In this document: one piece after another, positions 27,860-40,515 of the stretch
How the letters are laid out: each line of letters opens with the position of its first letter
Position numbering within the stretch: position 1 is the first letter of the stretch
The notes under the pieces: generated by a model
The model's input: the letters and a program-made list of their open reading frames with translations, nothing else
Told to the model about the DNA's origin: nothing
Databases searched by the model: none
Assembly: GCF_027596085.1 (NCBI RefSeq)
Contig: NC_072451.1
Coordinates: 4,694,731 to 4,758,730 of the forward strand
DNA: 64,000 nucleotides
From: Anoplopoma fimbria
Lineage: Eukaryota; Chordata; Actinopteri; Perciformes; Anoplopomatidae
Reading direction: 5' to 3'
Translations under genes and position numbers: made by a program

Positions 27860-28340
27860 TCATTGTTGCAACAATTACTGCAACTACTATTTTTACAACT
27901 TCTACTATTACTGCTGCTTTTATGACAACTACTACCGTCATTGGGCTACTTTTACTACTAGTTCCTTGAGTACCACATCTACTACCATATCAAATTCTAC
28001 CACTCTATTTATACTTCTACTGTAGCCTACTATTAGCTATGTTACTACGACTGTCACCAGTGCTTCCAGTAGTGCTATCACTTATTGTACTTCTACTCAA
28101 CTAATACTATCCCAAATTGCTACTTCAACTGTCCCTGGTACTAATAGTACTAGTACTAATAGTATTAAAACTGCTTTCACAGCCACTGATATGATTATTG
28201 CTACAAGCGGTTCTGGCAGCACTAATTATTTTTACTTATTATTAATGGTTATAGTTGTATTTTTTTCTGCTACTACTAGCACTGTAGTATCAAATCTTCT
28301 ACTGCTAAGGCTAGTACTGCTATGGATTAATACCACAAAC
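27860..28340. repeat. TAC/CTA/ACT-rich cryptic trinucleotide tract
   Basis: Nearly 500 bases dominated by CTACTA, TACTAC, ACTACT and GTACTA words with substitutions, for example around 27890-28000 and 28070-28170. It is a decayed simple-sequence array. The 219-codon plus-strand frame starting at 28191 arises partly from this and partly from the next GT array. Confidence 0.75.
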
Positions 28341-28728
28341 ACAGTATGCAGCAGAATCAAAGGTGAACGAGGAGTTTTACCTACAATCTGGTTTTTTTTC
28401 ATTCAGTTTTGTGGAAAATGTGTGAAAGAATCTCAGGTACAGTTGTTGGATTCGCACACAGGAAAAGAAACAGAGCCTCTGCAGCAACAGAGGAATTGTC
28501 CTGCCTCTGAATACCTCACTCAGCTAAATATAGCCGGGAGATGCATGTCTGTCAGCCTCCCCCTCCCTCCCCCTTCACCGTCCCCTCAAGCCCTTATCTT
28601 AATTATTTCCAGACCTTTCAAACGCACACACACACACATATACAGAGCTGATAAAAAAATACCAGTGTTGTGTTTACAGGCCTTCCTGCTGATGTTAAAG
28701 TCAGGAGAGGGCGTGACTGTCTCTCTCT

Positions 28729-28731
<3 letters not shown>

Positions 28732-28809
<78 letters not shown>
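28732..28809. repeat. (TG)n microsatellite preceded by (CT)n
   Basis: (CT)6 runs directly into about 39 TG units. Confidence 0.97.
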
Positions 28810-28810
<1 letters not shown>

Positions 28811-30417
28811 CGGCCTACACTCTTTGTTTGTGTGGGCATGTTCTCTGTAATCTTACATGCATGGGCATTTGTTTCAATGCATGTGTGTGCAGTGTACATA
28901 CCAATGAGGAATAAAACTTCCCTTTCTAATTGTTATCCCGTATTAAATCACAATTTATGGTTTCATGAGATTTTCCTTTCTGCTTGGTCAGTTTTAGAAC
29001 TCCGGTTTCATTTTTATCAATTTCCTTTGAAATGAGTTAGCATGCTCTTGAAACTTGTTTAAGTTGCATAATTTGTAATAACATAAAAATCAGCATGTAA
29101 ATAAATGTATATTGATTGTCCTGTATTTTTTCCTCCATGCATTAGTCTTTTGTCAAAAACTGGCACCTACATTACCCACAATGCAACGGGTGTGCCGACA
29201 GTTCCTGCTAGTCGCAGCTAATGTAAACCAAAGCACAGATGAGTAGTGGGCTTCAGGGCTCCGCTTTCTCTCCACTCATTGTGAACGTCATTGAGCTTCA
29301 TTGAAGAGCTTGAAAAGGCTCAGTGCACATATTTACACGGTTCATTATTCCAACAAGGTTAAGGGAACGTGCATGTTAAAGGTTAACATGGACTTAAAGT
29401 TCTTTGTGATGGATACACATCTCTCACAAGTTGCAGCGGCATGTTTTTGCAAAATATGCTGTGATTTAAACCATTTGGCAAAAACATGGTCAGGTATTTT
29501 AAACTTTTAGACATATTAGATGTGCAAAAGTGAATCAAGGTCTATATTAACGTCACGGGTGGAGCCCACCACTTTCACTTCTTAAGAGTTGGTTGCATTT
29601 TGGTTAGACAATTCTTTGTTTCTGCAGTTATGTTATTTATTCAGTCTTGCATGCACAATGTTAACAGGTAGTTCTGGATAGCCCAGGCTGAGTTGTGTTA
29701 AAATAGTTTGCACATAGCAAGCTAACCTGCTAACATAGGTCTCTCTGGGCATTTCAGTAATTAAATATCAAATTCATATATTTGTTTTATTGACTTCTGG
29801 TTACCAAAACAATTGTTAAGGAGCTCCAATCAATGTTAACCGACGCTTATAGGTTTAAATTGCCAAACATGAAGTGGGAGCTTCCAATGGGATTTATAGA
29901 AGAGGGGACTCAGACTGTACCATGTTGAATAGAGTGCAGGGGTCATTGTTTTGAAAAATTGTCTTTTTAAGTACAGGAAACAACTTATGTCTTTATTATT
30001 TCTGTTTAAGGACAATACGAGTAATGATTTAGACAATGTTTTGTTGTTTTTACATTGGAATGTTATTTTATTGTTTTAATTGATTACATTTGGTTTGTCT
30101 GTAGGAGGAGCTTCCTGTTCAAGAAGTAGAAGCTTTGCAACCTTTGCTCATTGTTTGATTTGGTTCAGGTCAGGAGCAGACCTACTGGAAGCTTGCTGCT
30201 TGCTGCTAGCTGCCCCATGAGCTTATAAGGCCTTCATTCTTTTTGAAAAGTTTCTTTTTGTTTGTTTTTTCCTTCATTTAAGCATTTTTTCTTAAAACCA
30301 GCTTGAACTACATGTTGGTGTTAAATATAAACTACACCTAGCTCCATGTGTTCTTCTTCCATCACTCAGCCAATCCTTACTTATATTCAATATTTAGTTC
30401 ATAAGGTTTCTATCCAT

Positions 30418-30420
<3 letters not shown>

Positions 30421-30501
<81 letters not shown>
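30421..30501. repeat. (GT)n microsatellite
   Basis: About 40 units, followed 65 bases later by a run of 20 cytosines (30566-30585). Confidence 0.97.
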
Positions 30502-30502
<1 letters not shown>

Positions 30503-30909
30503 CACCAGGGTAACCAGAGAGGGTGTGGAGGTGAACGTGTGTGTGTGTCAGTGATTTGATTAAGTCCCCCCCCCCCCCCCCCCCCAGAGTGTAGAGATCT
30601 CTGAGCAGTGAGGTGTGAGATCAACTTACCAAACCCGACTCTCCCAAACACCTGAGGAAACACTCGAGCACGCTCGCTCACGATGTTACCGTGAAAGGCG
30701 TGCAGAGTTCTGACTGCTGCTGGGTTCAGATCTCGTGTCTGCAATATGGAGGAAATCAGCCTTTAACCAAAGCACCTCCTAGCAGCAGGGGTGCTTACTC
30801 ATGAACTCAATTTCATGTAATTGTCTGCTCATGTTTTTCTGAATACCTGACGATTTTTTTTCCAAATTATAAAATGCATTTCAACAGCTATCATCAATCC
30901 CACTCATAG

Positions 30910-31010
<101 letters not shown>

Positions 31011-32160
31011 TTCAATTCAAAGCAATAAGGTTAGATGAAACTTTAATGACCTCAGTGGGGAAATTGGGTAGCAGCAGCAGCAAAGAATCAAATGACACCA
31101 AACATGCAAAATGGAGGTTTTATAAAAAAATAAAATGATGAAGAAAAAATTATGTGAAATGGCTTTCAAGGAACTGTCGTCGCCTCTGATAATGTTGACA
31201 GGAAACACTGCAGGCTTATTATCTTTTCCACTCAGATGCTTCATGTTGAGACAAATTCCCCTCATAGCAGATATCCACCCATCAATAATTCATTATTTGA
31301 TTCAGATAATTAGCTGTGCTTTCAGGAAACTCTGTGAATGTCAAACACATTCAGATAATTGGTACATCTCTGTCATAGTCAATGAACATATGAGTGGTCC
31401 TGGATACTTAAACATTTATTAAATGGGAGTTTTTTTTCTCATAAAGCTCAGTACTGGAGATAAAAAGCTGAAATTGCAATTTCATTTAACAAATCTATAT
31501 AATCTGGTGTTCATGTACTGTCGACAAAAAGAAAGCAAATGAGGAAGTAAGTGATTCTTTTAAAGCTTTGAGCCAGGTTCATTGTGCAAAAGGGAAACTT
31601 TTAAACATTTAATAGTCTAAATCTAGATCAGTAATGTTAGTAAAAACACATCATATGGAGAAGAAACTCAAAAGAATGACTCAACGCTCCGTGGAGACTC
31701 GCCTCAGCTAACTTTAACTTTGATACTGCTTTGCATCCTCACACAGTCTCAACTGGGAACCAACAACCAGCACTAGAGTACATGCCTTGCTCAGGGGCAC
31801 AACAGGAACACTTTGCAAAAGGGAGAGGAAAACGCATTTAATGGTTTTATCCTTCACCTAATTTTTTCAAGAACACAAAATCCCACAAGTGAGATGAAAA
31901 TAACTTTATGTACTTCATCTTCAAGCTGTGAGAGCGACTCAGTCATTTTAAAAGTGTCATTGGCATCGACACCCCGTGTGATCCCGTCATATAATGAAAC
32001 CTTTTTCCTCTTGACACCTCCGCGTCTGTCTTTTCTTCATTGATGAATGATTCACTGAACTGATGTACTCCCTCTATTTATTTAAAACTCCTTTCTCTTA
32101 GCTGTCACAAGCTCTTAAAATGAGGCCAGAGGTTCATATGAGGCTTCTCTATATTTAACA

Positions 32161-32269
<109 letters not shown>

Positions 32270-35200
32270 CTATTTCAGTAACGTTTTGTCCCATGCTGCA
32301 TATGAGACAAAGCTACGCCTTGCGTCACTTAATTCTATCCAAGGTCGACATTTTCCGTACTAAATGTAAAGACAAAAAGGAAGCTACAGGGCTCAATGAT
32401 AAGGATTGCCCGGGGCTAGTAAAATGCCACGTCGGGCTAGCAACTTACTTTTACCAACTAACCAAATTTGGTTAGTTCATGAGCTGAAGTTTAAACGAGC
32501 ATTTCAATTATCCTGGAAACAGGAGTTTAGTCGATTAGTCATTTGAATTTTTAAAACTCCAGATTAATTTACATAAAGAAAGAAACTTTGTCCTTTGTTT
32601 TTATTAAATAACCGCTAAAAGCTATAAACGTAATTAGCGTTGAACTCTGGATAAGTCCAAATCCTTAGACTTGAACTACACACCAATTTTTGAATAGATA
32701 TACATAACATACATACATTTTATTGTTAAAGATTTTTATTTGATTCTACTGGTACTGTATTTAAGCAATAGCTCACAACAGGCCGTGGTATCGTGGGATT
32801 GTATATCACAGCTACATCAGGGCCGTTGTTCGGCGCTGCAGTCTTTTCAAAATACTTTTTTTAAAGTCCAACACTATTCAGAACTTTGAATCACTGCAAA
32901 CATTTTCAAAAGCTGCTTATTTGCAAACAAGACGGCTCTGTGACTCAGTTAAATGCTGACGTCAGCATTGACATGCTCACTATAAGAATGCTTACCTGTT
33001 TTGCAGGGATAATGTTTACAATGTTCAGCATCTTAATTTAGCTTATTAGAACTAAACACTAAGTGAAGCTGAGGCTGATGGGATTATCAATACTTTTTGC
33101 AGTATATTGTTACATAGTAAAGTATTAGACTAATTGAAATTTTGACGTGATGATGGCGGTAAATGAAAACTCTGGGTGTTCAAATCCCATCCCATAGATG
33201 TAGAGACATATTAGTCAAAAGCTCATGCATGCAGTGCAACATAATGTCACATAATATCCTGCCTGTAAATATACCCGATTCAGATAGGGTGTGACAACAC
33301 AGTGAGTCAGCATTCACCGGTATACTCTATCAGATTGTGCACATTAACACATTTTCTTTGTATTCTGCGAAATGCTGAAAGAGTTTTCCAATCAACCTCA
33401 GGCACACGATCCATCCTTCACTCTGTAATTTCCCACAACAGCAGTATCTGTCACGGTGACGGACTGGGAGTAATCACTTTCTGCAGACTCACACTCACAT
33501 CCTAGTTCTCCTGTTGCACAGCAGTGGGGCCAATATGGATGTCGAGTTTACACCTACAGGGTGCTGTTGCCATGGTCACCTTGATTTGACCCAAAATATG
33601 ATTCAGCTCAAGTAGAACATCAAATTCAGCTTTAAAAAAACATTTCTATTTCGTCTCCTTATTGATTCAGCTCCCTGCTAAAATGTTGTTTTCATGAAAG
33701 TAGAAGAGGATTCACATTTTGAGTGCTTCTTTTGCTTTTTTCTTGAGTAGTTTTGAATTCAACAAATCTTAATTTAGGTCAAGTGTTCCTTTGAGTCATG
33801 CTGGACTCGATGTATCATCCCTCAAAACTGGAAGGGTGCCACCCTTGATGTTGTGCTCAAACTGCTCAACTATAGCAGCCCCATGAGGCTGGGAAAGGTA
33901 TTACATCACCAGGAGAAAGAGTTTTACATCTGAGGGTTGAAGATGTCACATGACATGTTATAAACCCCATGTAGGCAGCTATTAAACAGTCCTGACTTTA
34001 AAATAAATACCCATCTCACTTGCTGAAAGGCAGGAGAATTGATAGAAAGCTGATTTGTGGATGTAATTCACATCTATTCAACAGAGACAGAGAAAACTCA
34101 GCGTTTCTGTGTTTTTGCATCCATCCGTAAATCAACACAGCATTAGCCGATGGGACTCATGAAACTATAAATATGCACATATTGCGCATGCAGCTCTGAC
34201 TCATGGAGATCTAGTGCAGGACATCCATGAACCTCAGTGAACCTTTGCAGGTCTCACTGGAACAACATTAAACAACAGAACCCGTGGGAACAAACAAGCA
34301 ATTTCTATGTGTTTGACAGAAACATGAAACTCCTGGTTCTTCGTCTGCATCTTGGCGAAGGCCTGAGGAGCGCTGCCAAACACGCGGGCCACTGAACCGC
34401 CGGGGGGATTTGAATAAATGTTTCTGGAATCACTGCCTCCCATGTGTCCTTGTTAAGTTAATTAAAAGGAGACGATACGGTAGCTCTGCTTGTTTTGGGA
34501 AGAAAGAAACGAGGACCATAGATAGAAAAGGTTCAGAAGTGCTCTTGTGAATAAAAAGGCAATTAATGTTGGTGGATGAAATCAGTGGATCTGGACTAAA
34601 TGCTGTAATGCTCTATATTCAAAGGCTAAAACAGGGACTTGTCTCGTGGGTCCTTAAAGTTCCTCAAGCAAAATGCAAGATTTATTTTCAAGTTAGACAC
34701 AGCAGAAATCCAAAGTTGCAGCCAGGGCCACAAACGCTACCATTAAAGACACTGTAGTCATGTAGTATTCTATATGTTCTTATCAAGGAATTTGGGTTCA
34801 TTTTTGCGGCTGATTCCAGTAGTTTTTTTTTTTAGAAATGCTATGCTGCTACTTTCAAGTGAATTGATTAATGAGATTCTTGATGCTGGAAACCAAAAGG
34901 CATTTCTTTAAAGCAGCTTGAAATGCTGCAGAAAAGCAGCCTGACGTGTGATGCATTATTGAGCAAAGTGCAAGAGATTCTTCTTACGTCTCAGATGAAA
35001 GACTTGTGGCTTTTTTTTTTTTAAATCAGCCTGTCGCTTCTTTTGATGCAAACACGACCTACAGACTGGTTTTGCCGATTCACAACATAATCAGAGATAC
35101 GGGATGGATGGAAACATTCACAATAATGTGTCCCTATCTTTATACAATCACTAAAATAAAAAGATGAATCTGCAACAAAGATTCTGGTTCCCATCTGCCC

Positions 35201-36043
35201 TTGTCTTTAGCCTGCTCTCATGATAATTACACAGTGTAGACTGCATGTATACGGGCTAATAATACACAGAGGCGACACAGCAACCTGGTCATTTTCACTG
35301 GTTTAAACACAGCTCTGCTTCTCACTGTTTTCTACTCTGCACTACATCTACATGCACATTAGTGCCAAGCTTACAGTGATCGTTAGCACAAAGAAATGGG
35401 CTGTGAACAAAACAGGCTAAGCAGTGAGGATGAGAAATTACATGAAATCAATGTCTAAAGGAGGTTTTTTTTGTTCGTTTGAGCAAGACAACATTTGATA
35501 AAGTGAGTTTATACAACACACAGAGTGAGAGGAGTCTCCATTTGTGTCTGCAATTCACTACAAAAATCATTATGGTCATAATTTTGTTGTGTTACCTTTT
35601 TACTCAACACTTTTCCCCCATTTGTTATAGAAATAGTAAAAAAAATACTTTACCAATGTACCAATCTGTAGCTTTTAAATCCCCAAATGAAATGAGTTAA
35701 AAACGACTAGAGATAGACTCCTAATTATCTGTAATTTAAATCAAAATGTGATATTTTTCAGCTGTGGAGTGGGGATTTATCTTTGTCATAGTCTTGCATA
35801 TTTGCAAAGGAACAGTGGGCCGTTGCTTTCATTAGATTGTGACAATTATCTAAATATTTTATTGTCGGAATACGGTTTCAACACTTGATGTGTGTATAAT
35901 GCATGAAATGCATGATTATCCCAGTATAATGATTTTGATTATGATAATAAAACAACAAAGATTAAAAAAACTATAAAAAGATAAAATAAAAAGTAAAAAA
36001 ATGAAAAAAATTAAAAGAACATTATCAATAAATTGATTATGGA

Positions 36044-36125
36044 GATAAATATTCAATTCAATTTATTTTATATATCCCAAAATTACAAATACCTCAGAGG
36101 GCTTTACAATCTGTACACATGCAAA
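36044..36125 (+). repeat. Dispersed fish repeat fragment
   Basis: The phrases ATTCAATTTATTTTATATA and CCTCAGAGGGCTTTACAATC with CTGTACAC are the familiar start of a teleost interspersed repeat. Only a fragment is present. Confidence 0.6.
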
Positions 36126-37564
36126 TATTTTATTATACAAATGTTTTAAAAAAGCTGACAAAAAGACTAAGTTGACATATATCTGTAATAAATCCCAAAA
36201 GTCTGGGCAGGTTTATATAACCAATATTATACAGTTTAAGTAATGTAAACTAGTGGGTTTAAAGACTAATTCATCAATCAAGCACACTGACAATTGCCAT
36301 CAAAGTTAAACCATCATTTAGGACATTTAACATTTAATTGTTGTAGCAATGATTGCAAGCTTGAAAGAGGAAAACCAGAGTAGCTACGGCTAAACTCATA
36401 TTCTTAGACGATGAGTCACGATGAGGCACAAGGGCCTGTCAGGAACATCATATTCCAGATTATGCAAAAAAGAAAATTATACCCACAAAATCTGGCACAA
36501 GAATACAGTTCCAGATTAAAGGTAATAAACTCCGGCAATAAGGACTTGTGTTTCTCTTTTCAGCAGCTTCCTTCTCATTATAGGTCATTAAAAAAACAGC
36601 AGTTATAGGTCGAGTACACAAGGTGCCTGCAGCCACAATCACAAAACACAGCATGGTTGATAGATGTCCTGTCAGAGGCCAGACTCCTGCATGGAAGTGT
36701 AGTAACAGTACAGAGTTGGTTTCTGTTGGTACTGTTGGAGCAGTGAGATTTATGAAGCAGGTGTATATGAGTTTACATTTTCCTAAACCTCCCTCACTCC
36801 TCCGTGTCTGGCAACAGTCTTGATTTAAACACAGTGAGGAGACGGAGGAAGTGAGAAGTGAACTCGTGAACGGAAGTTCAAATGTGGGGGTGTAGAAAGG
36901 AAACGAGCATCACTTTTATTCAACAACCATTGTTTTATCTTTGTTAAAAGATAAAGGCTCTCAGCACAGGTAGTTGAATTTAGAAATCAGGTTTATTGCA
37001 CAATAGATACAAGAATTTGACTCTGGTTCTCACTAGTATTTACAAACAAACATACAGGAAAGAGATAACTCTATATGTCTATATGTCTATATGATCATTT
37101 ATCATCTTTCAGGGGGAATCATATCGTCAGGAAATCATGATATCGTGATACAAAGTTGCATTGTGTAGATTAATAATAACAAGCACATATAAACCCCAAT
37201 TTCTTAGAAAAAATGATAACTTTTGCACAAAAGTTCTCAATTAAACGAGAAAACACGTAACCTGTCCTTTGTCAAATATTTAATGCACACAGCAGAACAT
37301 AAATGTATGCTTTACCATGTGGTTATTTCATATAGACAATTTATTTATTTAATAAATTTCCAGAAAACATGCTGTATTCTGATACTTAATAGACTATTGT
37401 TATGGCAACATACTGTGTATTGCTTTAACAAAAAGAAACTTCATTTTTGCAAAGCACATTGGGGCGTTTTAAGCCCTTTTTTGTGCATCTCTGAAGCAAG
37501 ATTTAGACATATGTGTTAGGGCTCCAAAGCAAGAAAAGGTTTGTAGAGATCAGTGTCGAAAAAA

Positions 37565-37608
37565 ATACACTACACCAACATTGGCAAAACAATGTTGGTG
37601 TAGTGTAT
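37565..37608. repeat. Perfect 19-bp inverted repeat with a 6-nt loop
   Basis: The left arm 37565-37583 (ATACACTACACCAACATTG) and right arm 37590-37608 are exact reverse complements separated by GCAAAA. It is not part of any MITE found here. Confidence 0.97.
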
Positions 37609-38507
37609 GACAGTTCTTGCAGTTACTGTATCTCCGAATGGGCTCCTGTGCTTTGCCATCGCTCCCTAACACACGACCCACTCTTCCTCAGGAGCACAGG
37701 AGCTCAAACACAACCTCCAGCTCCTGATTGCCTGTGCAGGTACAGGAGTGGAACAGATTATTCCCTGCCTTTCAAAAGCCAGAGGCTGATGAGAGCTCTG
37801 TGGAAGTAAACATGACAGAAAGGGAGCAGTCGGATACATGAACACGGAGAGTAGAGGAAAGGCAGTGAAAGAGCTTTTCCAACAATGCTGCTCAATAAAT
37901 GGAGGAGGCAGATCAAGGCTGGCGCTGCTATCTTGATGAACTTGCAGTGGGGCGAGCCCGCTAGGAACAATACCGTTTTATCTCTCGCCTCTGAACAGCG
38001 AGTGAGAGAGAGAAAGATCAGGATGCGATAGTTGCCAATAAGTCACGTTTTGTCCTCCGCCTCTCATTTCCCTTTTTTTTTGCAAGGTTGTTTCTCGGTG
38101 AGTAGATGGTGAGTCTGATGGGAAGGTTGAAACATTTATAAACCTATAAAGGCTTCACACTCTTTACATCTGGCGTTCTTCCAATGTCTGAAATGGACTG
38201 AGAAAGAGGAGTGAAAACAAAATGCATAATGAGGATGCTTAATACACACCGCTGTGTGTCTGAAATCACTCATTCACTATTCCCTTCATGATTTAACATT
38301 TAATAGAGTTTTTCGGGGTGCTATGAAGTTAAAATGGCAGAAAGTAAATATAGTGCAGTAATTATTTGATTTCAAATACAGCCTAAGGTTTAAACAACAA
38401 TTAAATCTAGCCTGGATATAACGTTACAAATAGATACTAGATAAAACTAGATAAAAAGCATATTAACTTCATTAGTTATAGATTATGTAACTGTATTTGT
38501 ATCTATA

Positions 38508-38560
38508 TTACATTACATTACATTACAGTCATTTAGCAGACGCTTTTATCCAAAGCGACT
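38508..38560 (+). repeat. (ATTAC)n plus CATTTAGCAGACGCTTTTAT repeat core
   Basis: An (ATTAC) run is followed by CATTTAGCAGACGCTTTTAT and CCAAAGCGACT, a short sequence found dispersed in many fish genomes. Its right end touches the stop codon (38559-38561) of the minus-strand ACOT/BAAT gene, so it occupies the start of that gene's 3'UTR. Confidence 0.75.
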
Positions 38561-40246
38561 ATAGTTTGGCTTTAGTCTGCGTAGCATCACAGCTCACGTG
38601 AGTCATGAAGAACTCCTGGATCTTCTTCCACACGTGGACTTCAGCTGCTGCGTGGGACCTGGGCTCACCCCCCCACTGGACCGGCCTGCCTACTACCCCG
38701 TGAAAACTGGAGGGGCAGTAGGGTCCATAAGGCGGCTCCAGGTAATGACCCGCTCCGGGGTAACACACGCTCTCAAAGTTGTCCTTCCCGTGACGCTGCA
38801 GTCTCTCCACCATCATCTCCACGTAAGCCTTGCTGTCCCAGTTGAGGTCGTCCTCCGAGGCCACAAAGAGGAAACGCCCCTCGGCTCGTTCGATGGGGAC
38901 CAGGGTGGCCTTGTTCTCCTCCGCCAGAGGGTTATGCATAAAATTCTTGCCAATTAATGTCTCTGAGTCAGCAGGCTGATTGCTTTTGTCAAACATTAAT
39001 GCGGGGAGGAGTTGGCTCTTCTTATAGTAGAGGGGTAAAATTGTGTTGGCAGAGCAGCCGTTGATCCACACTGTAGCCTCAACACCTGGCAGGTAGGAGG
39101 CTATTGATAGTGCAAGATCTCCACTTTTTGAAATGGATATTACACCAACTCCTTTACTGCCCACCTGTGGAAAAACATACAAACTATGAGCTGCTTTTTA
39201 TTATTTATCATCGCCACACTGAGCTCTTTTGTACAAAATAAATTGAACGAAAGATTTGAGCAACCGAGTACAGAACTTTACATTTTTCCAACTCTAGAAC
39301 CCTGAGTTATTGTATTAGAAATATGTGGCAGACAGACAAACTACCAAATGTGTCACAATAAAAAAATCAATATTCTCAGAGATTAGGAGAGTACTGTTCA
39401 AACAGATCACCTTATCTTGTTTTTTCAACAACTCTATTGCTTCCTCGAAATAATCCAGATGGACCTCCTCGATGTTCCTCGCCATGTCATCGTGACCGTA
39501 CAGCGCTACAGTCAGAACCACAAATCCACGGCCGGCCAGCAGGGAGGCCCTTTTCTCCGACAAACCTCCACCAAAAGTGTACAGATCCAACAAGGCGGGG
39601 AACGGACCTCCTCCTGGATCAGAAGACACATGGGAACACAAAATGACGTACATTTCTATGGCATCAAAGTGATGGAAATGAAAACATAAAGCAATCAGTT
39701 GCACCACAACAACTACAGATGTTAATCAATTCCTTTTAACTTAACAAATTGAATAATTTGAATTGTGATAAACATAGAACAACCTGGTGGAGTGAACAGG
39801 ACCCCACGGATATTCCCCTCTTTGATGGGGCGCCGCATGACCCCGTCTGCAATCAGAAGCCTCTCATTGGTCGCCTCTGCCAGCATCCTGCCCTCCTCCT
39901 CCTCCACATCCTCGTGCACGGAGAACTTCACCACGTGGGGGTTTAGTGACTTTGTCCTTAGAAACCTCTTGTGCAAAGCGTCTGGCCTCATGGACCACAG
40001 CAGACCCATGGGTTCCACCCCGGTGTAGCTCCCTCTGAGAGAGGAGTCCCTCTCCAGGTCGATCTCCCCGCTCCCATCGGCCCTGTAGGTGGCCGAGGAG
40101 CTGAACGCCACTCCCTTCTCGTCAGTGGATCTGGCTCTCAAGGTGACCACCTGTCTGGACCTCAGCCCGGCCACCTTCACCTGGACGGGCTCATCGAACA
40201 TGCATGTGGCTCTCGGCAGCAGACTCAGTCTGACCTGGGAGGACAT
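38559..40246 (-). CDS. Acyl-CoA thioesterase / BAAT family enzyme, complete, three exons
   Basis: Exons: 40246-39784, 39613-39411 and 39164-38559 (463, 203 and 606 nt), all with GT/AG borders; 423 aa, close to human BAAT (418) and ACOT1 (421). Family members hydrolyse acyl-CoAs or transfer the acyl group to glycine or taurine. The N-terminal half is the family beta-sandwich (DEPVQVKVAGL, GVEPMGLLWSM). The C-terminal half is an alpha/beta hydrolase with a triad I assign as Ser234 (SISKSG), Asp328 and His362 (GAGHYLEPPY). Human BAAT uses Cys235, so a Ser favours thioesterase over transferase activity, though this is not decisive. The fifth elbow position, usually Gly, is Ser236. The protein ends AKL, a type 1 peroxisomal targeting signal. 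The ATG lies 15 bp from a MITE; minus-strand GTTTCAG just before it could be a splice acceptor for a non-coding leader exon. Confidence 0.93.
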
Positions 40247-40261
40247 CTTTGCTGAAACATA

Positions 40262-40481
40262 CAGTACCAGTCAAAAGTTTGGACACACCTTCTCATTCAA
40301 TGGTTTTTTTTATTTTTTTCTACATTGTATATTAATATTGAAGACATCCAAACTATGAAGGAACACATATGGAATTATGTGGTAAACAAACAAATGCTCA
40401 ACAAACCAGAATATGTTTTATATTTTAGATTCTTCAAAGTAGTTGAATGAGAAGGTGTGTCCAAACTATTGACTGGTACTG
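40262..40481 (+). mobile_element. Tc1-like MITE, copy 4, just upstream of the ACOT/BAAT start codon
   Basis: Complete element with both terminal repeats and flanking TA. Its left end lies 15 bp from the ATG at 40246, so any leader or promoter of that gene must cross it, contain it or splice over it. Confidence 0.87.
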
Positions 40482-40515
40482 TATAAAAGCTTATAAAAAC
40501 GATGCATTATTAAAG

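Larger units (their letters stand above)
19500..27860. other. Intergenic DNA, no gene seen
   Basis: There is no recognisable coding exon on either strand. It contains (GT)15 at 24004-24033, a (CCG)n/(CA)n patch near 24165-24205 and the (CA)n array at 26143. Open frames of 60-116 codons lack protein-like composition or splice borders. Confidence 0.55.

Noticed and set aside
28191..28850. 219-codon plus-strand open frame, the longest in the window
   Set aside because: Its start lies in the TAC/CTA-rich tract and its end in a (TG)n array. It has low-complexity composition and no recognisable domain.
37565..37608. Hairpin as a miRNA precursor
   Set aside because: The perfect 19-bp stem with a 6-nt loop is too short for a typical precursor, and the flanks do not extend the pairing.
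38598..40358. Plus-strand frames of 65-119 codons over the ACOT/BAAT exons
   Set aside because: They are shadows of the minus-strand coding exons, whose splice borders and family match are clear.
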